A DNA stretch of 40,723 nt, taken from assembly GCF_007989605.1 (NCBI RefSeq), contig NZ_BJUL01000024.1, forward strand, positions 1-40,723, read 5' to 3'. A program made the translations under genes and the position numbers. This document shows positions 34,228 to 40,723 of the stretch, piece by piece (the first letter of the stretch is position 1; every line of letters starts with the position of its first letter). Source of the DNA: Vreelandella venusta. Lineage in GTDB: Bacteria; Pseudomonadota; Gammaproteobacteria; Pseudomonadales; Halomonadaceae. Under the pieces are notes generated by a model, which saw nothing but the letters and a program-made list of their open reading frames with translations, ran no database searches and was not told the origin of the DNA.

Positions 34228-35657
34228 TGGCGAAAAAAACCACCTCCACGGGGGAGCAAAAAGGCTTTGAAGCGATTGGCCGTTTCTCTGAGAAAGGGAA
34301 GAAGCCATTTCGTCCTTTTATGGATCGACTCTTTGCACGGCGTATCACTGCCGCACATCTTAATCGTGATTGGGCAAGCGACACCGACTGGGCGCGTATG
34401 CAGCAAGAGCCCATTCGTGCTCGGCTGTTTCTCTACACTGTTTTAGTGGCCATCATTGCGCTGATAGTTTGGGCATCGTTTGCCGCTATCGACGAAGTGA
34501 CTCGTGGTGCAGGGCGCGTCATCCCGGCCAGCCAGTTACAGCGCATTCAGTCATTTGACGGTGGTGCGATAGAACAAATCATGGTGCGAGAAGGGCAGAT
34601 GGTCAGCGCTGGCGACGTGTTAATGCAGGTTGACCCAACGCGATTCGTTTCTGACTTTCGCGAGAACCGTGCTCAGCGTTTTGCACTTGAAGCCCGTGCA
34701 GAGCGGCTGCGGGCGTTAGCTACGGGAACTACTTTTGATCCTTCTGAAGAGTTGCGTCAAGAAGTGCCCGATATCGTAATGCAGGAACGCGAAGTATACG
34801 AAAGTCGCCGCGAGGAGTTGCGTGAGCAGGAGAATGTGCTCAACGATCGCATTCGGCAGCGCCAGGAAGAGCTTAGGGAAGCGCAGGCTCGTCGTGATAC
34901 TGCCCAGCGCGAAGCAAATATGGCTGGGCAAGAGCTTAACTTAACACGCCCGTTACTTGCTTCTGGTGCTGTTTCTGAAGTTGAGGTATTGCGCTTGCAG
35001 CGTGAAGTATCACGCGCTACAGGTGAGCGTAACCAAGCTGCTGCCGCTGTTTCCCGCCTGGAAGCTGGCGTGGAAGAAGCCGAGGGGCAGCTACTAGAGT
35101 TAGGTGCCGAACGCAGGAGTGAGTGGCGAAATGAACTTGCTCAGACGTTAGGTGACTTAAATGCGCTTCAGCAGTCAGGTACGGGGCTGCAGGATAGGGT
35201 ACGACTTACCGAAATACGCTCACCTGTCGATGGGGTGATTCAGCGCCTTCACGTTAATACGATTGGCGGAGTGCTGCAGCCAGGTCAGGAAGTGGTGGAT
35301 ATCGTGCCCAGCGATGACCAGCTGTTAGTTGAAGCGCGCATTGCGCCCCAAGATATTGCGTTTCTCCATCCCGGTCAGCCTGCGACGATTAAGCTCACTG
35401 CCTATGACTATGCCATTTATGGTGGCTTGCAGGCTGAGCTTGATCACATCAGCGCAGATACAATTACCGATGATGAGGGCAATACATTCTATTTAGTCCG
35501 TGTTCGTAGCTTGCAAGATGAAAGTATTTCCGATCAGCTTCAAGTTATCCCAGGGATGACGGCACAGGTAGATATTGTGACAGGCAAAAGGACGGTTATG
35601 CAGTTCTTACTAAAACCTGTTTTGAGGGCATGGCGAGATTCCATGGGGGAGCGCTAA
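34227..35657 (+). CDS. lapC: HlyD-family membrane-fusion protein, LapC-like
   Basis: 476 residues: a cytosolic basic N-terminus, one membrane helix at about 67-87 (LYTVLVAIIALIVWASFAAI), a barrel-sandwich hybrid part (GRVIPASQLQRIQSFDGGAI), and a long coiled coil at about 150-310 rich in Arg and Glu. The second half of the lipoyl-like domain follows (RSPVDGVIQRLHVNTIGGVL), then a beta-barrel. It links the ABC transporter to the TolC-like channel across the periplasm. The start is coupled (TAATG) to the ABC gene and the stop is coupled to the regulator. The symbol is by analogy with Pseudomonas lapC. Confidence 0.92.
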   Translation: MAKKTTSTGEQKGFEAIGRFSEKGKKPFRPFMDRLFARRITAAHLNRDWASDTDWARMQQEPIRARLFLYTVLVAIIALIVWASFAAIDEVTRGAGRVIPASQLQRIQSFDGGAIEQIMVREGQMVSAGDVLMQVDPTRFVSDFRENRAQRFALEARAERLRALATGTTFDPSEELRQEVPDIVMQEREVYESRREELREQENVLNDRIRQRQEELREAQARRDTAQREANMAGQELNLTRPLLASGAVSEVEVLRLQREVSRATGERNQAAAAVSRLEAGVEEAEGQLLELGAERRSEWRNELAQTLGDLNALQQSGTGLQDRVRLTEIRSPVDGVIQRLHVNTIGGVLQPGQEVVDIVPSDDQLLVEARIAPQDIAFLHPGQPATIKLTAYDYAIYGGLQAELDHISADTITDDEGNTFYLVRVRSLQDESISDQLQVIPGMTAQVDIVTGKRTVMQFLLKPVLRAWRDSMGER

Positions 35658-36280
35658 TGAAACATTGGTTTGTAACAAAGGATGGTAACCTCAAGGCACG
35701 TTGGGAAAGTGCTTTTCCTGAGAGCGCAGCTACCACGCCAAATACAGTATTGGATCAGGTGCAGCCAGGTGACGTGGTATGGCTAACAACCATGATCGAA
35801 AACTGGGATGGGTTGATCCCGGCGCTAACCGCAAGAAAGGCAATTGTCGTGCTGCTTAGCTATGCTCCTAATGATCGCGAGGCATTAAAGGCACTTGATC
35901 TTGGTGCGCGCGGATACGTGCATACACTGGCGGCACCCGATGTACTTAATCAAGTGGCCCTGGTGGTGAGCAATCAAGGCGTGTGGGTAGGCCAAGAACT
36001 GCTTGCGAAGGTGATGGGCGGTACATTTATGGCCCTGAAGAATCGTCAGAGCGGTGAAGGCCACCAGCACAGTGAATATTTGAACCTACTCACGGAGCGC
36101 GAGCGGGGCGTGGCGCTAGCTGTTGCCAGGGGAGCAACCAACAAAGAAGTTGCCCGCCAGTTAGACATTACTGAGCGCACGGTAAAAGCTCATCTAAGCG
36201 CGATATTTAAGAAGCTATCTGTCCGTGATCGCCTGCAGTTAATATTAAAGTTAGCCCCCGTTGCTGAGCGCTTTTCATAA
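35657..36280 (+). CDS. LuxR-family regulator with receiver-like domain lacking the phospho-acceptor
   Basis: 207 residues. The N-terminal about 125 residues have the alternating pattern of a response-regulator receiver (GDVVWLTTM, then KAIVVLLSY and DLGARGYVHTLAAPDVL). However, the beta-3 position where Asp is expected reads VVWLTTM and the N-terminal acidic pair is missing, so classical phosphorylation is unlikely. The LuxR HTH spans about 148-205 (LTERERGVALAVARG, KEVARQLDITERTVKAHLS). The ATG at 35657 overlaps the lapC-like stop (TAATG) after GGGGGAG. CsgD/VpsT-like regulators of matrix genes offer a parallel; control of this adhesin locus is inferred. Confidence 0.87.
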   Translation: MKHWFVTKDGNLKARWESAFPESAATTPNTVLDQVQPGDVVWLTTMIENWDGLIPALTARKAIVVLLSYAPNDREALKALDLGARGYVHTLAAPDVLNQVALVVSNQGVWVGQELLAKVMGGTFMALKNRQSGEGHQHSEYLNLLTERERGVALAVARGATNKEVARQLDITERTVKAHLSAIFKKLSVRDRLQLILKLAPVAERFS

Positions 36281-36393
36281 CGGTTCTAATTGGTGTGCCT
36301 GAATGTGAGCGGCGTATCGCAAGGTATTAATGCGAAAAATGTAGAGAGAGCAGCGGTTTGCTACTTTGCACCGATAAAGCGCGGACAGCTGAA

Positions 36394-37443
36394 ATGCAGA
36401 TGGCAACTGCTGGCGATACAGTAAAAAAAGCTACCCAGCTACATTCATGGCGTGGGTGGATTGCTTTGCTGATGCTTTGTGTCATGGTCAGCAAGCTAAC
36501 GCCGGTGGTTGCCCAGTCGCATCCAGAAGCAGGCGAGTGCTATTATCTGCAGCGTGACAGGCCTCTTGGTGTGCTGGAGAGTGAGTCGAGCCATGCTGAG
36601 AGTTTGGAGAGTGTTCGCTTCTTTGTTGAAGCCGCTGAACAGAGAGCGCTGCTGGGTGGCACAAGGCTTGATGACTTGAAAATGCAGCTTGAAGCTGCCG
36701 ATGTGCTCTATCGTGACGTGCTTGGCCTAACGCCACCTTTACTTATGCCACGCTATCAGCGTGCTAACTTTATGATGGTGATATTACGTGCTGACCAAAC
36801 GCGTGGTGGGCAAGCCTATGATGAAGTGGTTCGCAGTCCTGTTGTGACCGATTGCCATATTCGTATGGCGCTAGGTGGACAAGTCAATGCTGCCAAAAAC
36901 TTAACACCTGCACATGAGTTGTTTCATCTGTATCAAAATGCACACATGATGTTTAAGCAAGGTTGGGTGCATGAAGGATTGGCTCGCTGGTCGGAATCAC
37001 TATTGAGAGGTGGGGCACCGGTAGGGCACCTCTTGCCTGCTAATGCCGAAGCGCTGGACGTGGTGATGCAAGATAGTTACGGCGCAGCAACCTTTTGGCA
37101 ACGACTGTTTTATTTACTTGATCCCCAAGGCGATAGTGCCATCCCAGAAGCGCTGCGAGAGATGCGTTATCACGATGGCAGCCAAGTAGTGGTAGTGAGT
37201 AAGTATCATGGCAGTGCTTTTCTACCGTTACTTTTCTCTTCGCTAAATGAGGCTGGGGCAAGACTATCCCATCAAGAGCAATGGCCAGTGTATGGTTGGG
37301 CAGAGGCAGAACAGCATAATCTGCGACACAATAGAGCCGTTTTGTCCGCCGTGCACCATGCCGTTTCCACATATATGCCGACAGCCGATCAGCCGGACGA
37401 ATTACGTACATTCATGCAGCTTATTGAACCCATGGTTGATTGA
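36394..37443 (+). CDS. Exported protein with HExxH metallopeptidase signature
   Basis: I do not recognise a named family. About 349 residues from ATG 36394. A basic stretch and the hydrophobic WIALLMLCVMVSKLTPVVA ending before QSH look like a signal peptide or N-terminal anchor. TPAHELFHLYQNA contains HELFH (His174, Glu175, His178). Sixteen residues later GWVHEGLARWSES supplies Glu194, a plausible third zinc ligand, as in gluzincin/peptidase-MA-like enzymes. The start is uncertain: TTG 36358 and ATG 36400 are also possible and no site is strong. The stop overlaps the next gene (TGATG). Position after the secretion genes suggests action on the adhesin or envelope (inference). Confidence 0.72.
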   Translation: MQMATAGDTVKKATQLHSWRGWIALLMLCVMVSKLTPVVAQSHPEAGECYYLQRDRPLGVLESESSHAESLESVRFFVEAAEQRALLGGTRLDDLKMQLEAADVLYRDVLGLTPPLLMPRYQRANFMMVILRADQTRGGQAYDEVVRSPVVTDCHIRMALGGQVNAAKNLTPAHELFHLYQNAHMMFKQGWVHEGLARWSESLLRGGAPVGHLLPANAEALDVVMQDSYGAATFWQRLFYLLDPQGDSAIPEALREMRYHDGSQVVVVSKYHGSAFLPLLFSSLNEAGARLSHQEQWPVYGWAEAEQHNLRHNRAVLSAVHHAVSTYMPTADQPDELRTFMQLIEPMVD

Positions 37444-39257
37444 TGAGTAGCCAGGCCACTAATAGTAAGAGAGACAGGATTAAAGGGGATCAAGTTCTCG
37501 ATCTAATGGCTGCGTTAGTTCGTGCGGTGCTGTGGCCGTTCCGTTGGCGCGTGCTGGCTATCTTACTAATCCAAATCGTAAGTCAGGTCTTGCTGTTGGC
37601 AAGCCTAGTGCTACCCTGGCAACTGCTTCAAGTGTTGATTACTGGGCATAGCCGTATTGATGGTTGGGTCCCCGGGGGGGATGACCACGCTAATAGAATA
37701 GCGATATTAATCGTATTGACCGTCCTCTGCTTTTGCACCTATGCCATCTTTCAATGGCTAGTCAAAAAAGCCATTGCTTATCTTTCAGTTCTCATTCTAG
37801 CGGAGTTGAATAAAACTCGGTTAGTTGCCAACCACCGATTACTTGGCCAGCGCGTATTAAGCATTGTGATAGGTGCTTTATCATCGACGGTGATTGCGCT
37901 GCTTTTCTGTCTTTTGATCGCTCTTCTACACCCTCTACTAGCTCTGTTAGCAGTTGCCTGCGTATTGGGGCTAGTACTGATCGTTGGCTTTTACTACCGC
38001 TTTGAACGGGTGCAGAAAATTCAGAATATATTGCAAGGCAATGTGCTGACCGTTATCAATATCAGCTTTGCGTTGGGATTTTTCATTATTGTCCTGGACT
38101 ATCTCAATGGGACGATGCGTCCACTCTTGACACTGTTCATATTGCTGCTGGGAATGCGCCAACTCATGGCAGCCAGTGTTAATGGACTAGTCAACTTTTT
38201 GAGCATCATCAAATATTTTCAGCAGATTAATATGCTGCTTTTGCCTCGCTCACAGCAGATCTCTCTCTTTTCAACCACAAATTTTGTACAACGTTTTGAG
38301 CAAGCAGCCCTTCAGCAGTGGCTATTGCCATGGTTGACTGAGTCTAATTACTGCCACCGCGATCCTGAGATTTTGCAGTGTCGCCTGCTTTCTGGGCGAG
38401 CCATCGCACACGTATTAGTTGGTGATGTCGATAGCAATGACTCCCCGCGCTATAGGTTGCTGAAGTGCTATGTCTCGGCAAGAGAGAACGAAGCACTTCA
38501 TGAAATTTCGCTACTGAGTGAAGTAGGTGGGTATTGTTATGGGAGCATCCCTAGCGTGCCTGTTTTGCGCGCCAGTGGGCGTTTGCCTTGGTGCTCATAC
38601 TTGTTGCTGGAAGTAGGCGGTAATCCACCTCAGTGGAAGAACTCTGAAGAGCGTAAGCCTTGGATGAATGAGCTGCGTCAAAGCCTGCGGCACGTCCCTT
38701 TACCGGACAAGATCAGCACCCAATACACTGCAACGTTTGCCTCACTACCTGAGCGCATGAGAAATATTGAGGCGTCGCACTTTGCCTATCTAACGCAAGA
38801 AGACAAACAGACTTTTCAAGTTGAGCGTTTCATGAAGTTATGGCCGCTTATGATCGTTGAAATAGAAAGGCTCCCCAAATGCTTAACGGTGCAAAATGCT
38901 AGTAGCGCACGCATGGCAACCGTAGGCAATCATATGCTTCTGCTGGACTGGCATGGTTGGGTGTATGACACGCTGGGGTCTTACTGGCCGCTATCAGCAA
39001 AGCTAAATGCGGAAGTGCTTGAGTTGCTTAGTAGTGAGTGGAGAAACCTTGAGAGTCAGCAAAGTTGGTCTGGATTTACCTCACTAACTAGGGCTGCGAA
39101 CTGCGTTGCGCTAGCAGCACGTGCGCACGAGTTCTGCCAACGTTGCCGCCTCAATAACGATTCAAGCGCACTCAATATGATGTCCGGGCTTATAAAAGCC
39201 TATGAGTCCATAGGGCTGGTTGATGAACAAAAAGCCAAACTGGAACGCACCATTTAG
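37443..39257 (+). CDS. ABC-exporter-like membrane domain fused to a degenerate APH/kinase-like domain
   Basis: 604 residues, no close family recognised. Residues about 30-245 hold six hydrophobic helices spaced as in type 1 ABC exporters (a long TM3-TM4 pair at 138-186). LASLVLPWQLLQVLITG parallels the first helix of the neighbouring LapB-like protein. No Walker motifs follow. Residues about 300-520 instead resemble an aminoglycoside-phosphotransferase/kinase fold: YRLLKCYV (Lys341, beta-3-like), ENEALHEISLLSEV (helix C-like), SYLLLEVGG (hinge-like) and LLLDWHGW (Asp502, metal-binding loop-like). The catalytic HGDxxxxN position reads QNASSARM, so phosphotransfer is doubtful. The ATG overlaps the protease stop. 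Assignments are by eye. Confidence 0.65.
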   Translation: MSSQATNSKRDRIKGDQVLDLMAALVRAVLWPFRWRVLAILLIQIVSQVLLLASLVLPWQLLQVLITGHSRIDGWVPGGDDHANRIAILIVLTVLCFCTYAIFQWLVKKAIAYLSVLILAELNKTRLVANHRLLGQRVLSIVIGALSSTVIALLFCLLIALLHPLLALLAVACVLGLVLIVGFYYRFERVQKIQNILQGNVLTVINISFALGFFIIVLDYLNGTMRPLLTLFILLLGMRQLMAASVNGLVNFLSIIKYFQQINMLLLPRSQQISLFSTTNFVQRFEQAALQQWLLPWLTESNYCHRDPEILQCRLLSGRAIAHVLVGDVDSNDSPRYRLLKCYVSARENEALHEISLLSEVGGYCYGSIPSVPVLRASGRLPWCSYLLLEVGGNPPQWKNSEERKPWMNELRQSLRHVPLPDKISTQYTATFASLPERMRNIEASHFAYLTQEDKQTFQVERFMKLWPLMIVEIERLPKCLTVQNASSARMATVGNHMLLLDWHGWVYDTLGSYWPLSAKLNAEVLELLSSEWRNLESQQSWSGFTSLTRAANCVALAARAHEFCQRCRLNNDSSALNMMSGLIKAYESIGLVDEQKAKLERTI

Positions 39258-39466
39258 TATTGAAAACGGTATTAAAAAATCAGCGTAGTTTTCAGTATAT
39301 CCGTCAGCCCCTCCTATCACTGTGCTAGTACTGTCCACCGGTACAATATGAATTCGCCGTCATCAAGGCTAGTCTTGCCGCAAAATGCCGTTAATGAATG
39401 TTTACTTTCATTGATTTTTACAAAGACGGCAAATCCTTTAATGAAACGGCGGGTGGGATACAGCAC
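39258..39466 (+). promoter_or_regulatory. Upstream region of the adhesin gene with a nested inverted repeat
   Basis: 209 nt without a gene. AATGAA (39393-39398) and TTCATT (39407-39412) form a 6-bp inverted repeat with an 8-nt spacer. They are enclosed by TTGCCG (39375-39380) and CGGCAA (39427-39432). The region ends in a GGTGGGA-like ribosome site 6-7 nt before the ATG. No promoter could be placed confidently. A structured leader or an operator is possible. Confidence 0.4.

Positions 39467-40723
<1,257 letters not shown>

Overview
The window looks like a chromosomal segment of a moderately halophilic gammaproteobacterium, most likely Halomonas/Vreelandella (Halomonadaceae). This rests on the gene order rnr-rlmB-rpsF-rpsR-(membrane protein)-rplI-dnaB, a seven-gene Mrp Na+/H+ antiporter, PA3496-family and DUF6482-like small proteins, and acidic proteins typical of halophiles. 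No similarity search was possible, so the genus is an inference. I saw no insertion sequence, prophage, CRISPR array or rRNA.

Layout. 1-280: two tandem tRNA-Leu(CAG) genes on the minus strand. 370-8320: RNA-processing and translation block (rnr, rlmB, rpsF, rpsR, rplI) with an S6:S18-type leader hairpin before rpsF, then dnaB and two small proteins. 8350-11570: a minus-strand pair (iron-sulfur (6-4) photolyase/cryptochrome plus a DCC/DUF393 thiol oxidoreductase), divergent from hemH. 11716-17564: tightly coupled mrpABCDEFG ending in a strong terminator. 17805-19401: DUF2256 protein overlapping a CRY-DASH-type photolyase. 19526-25937: cell-wall and housekeeping genes (lytic transglycosylase, retropepsin-like protease, rsmE, phaR, purD, thioesterase, prkB, HIT protein). 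26040-30185: ettA, a PA3496-family protein and a short LOV photoreceptor on the minus strand, then a SelW-like protein and a DMT transporter on the plus strand.

30471 to the right edge is the most unusual part. It is a large-adhesin (LapA/RTX-type) surface-attachment locus: a TolC-family outer-membrane protein, a LapB-like type I secretion ABC transporter with a degenerate C39 domain, a LapC-like membrane-fusion protein and a LuxR-type regulator whose receiver-like half lacks a phospho-acceptor. Next come an exported protein with an HExxH metallopeptidase signature, an unusual fusion of an ABC-exporter-like membrane domain (no ATPase) to a degenerate APH/kinase-like domain, and the 5' part of the adhesin. 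The adhesin has an N-terminal retention module with a TAAG site of the kind cut by LapG, followed by an uninterrupted (Asp-Ala) tract of 253 residues. It has no stop before the window ends. No lapD or lapG is in the window.

A second theme is light. The window holds a short LOV protein and two photolyase/cryptochrome loci. The upstream regions of both photolyase loci carry the same AGTTATACT element, which suggests shared light- or damage-responsive control.
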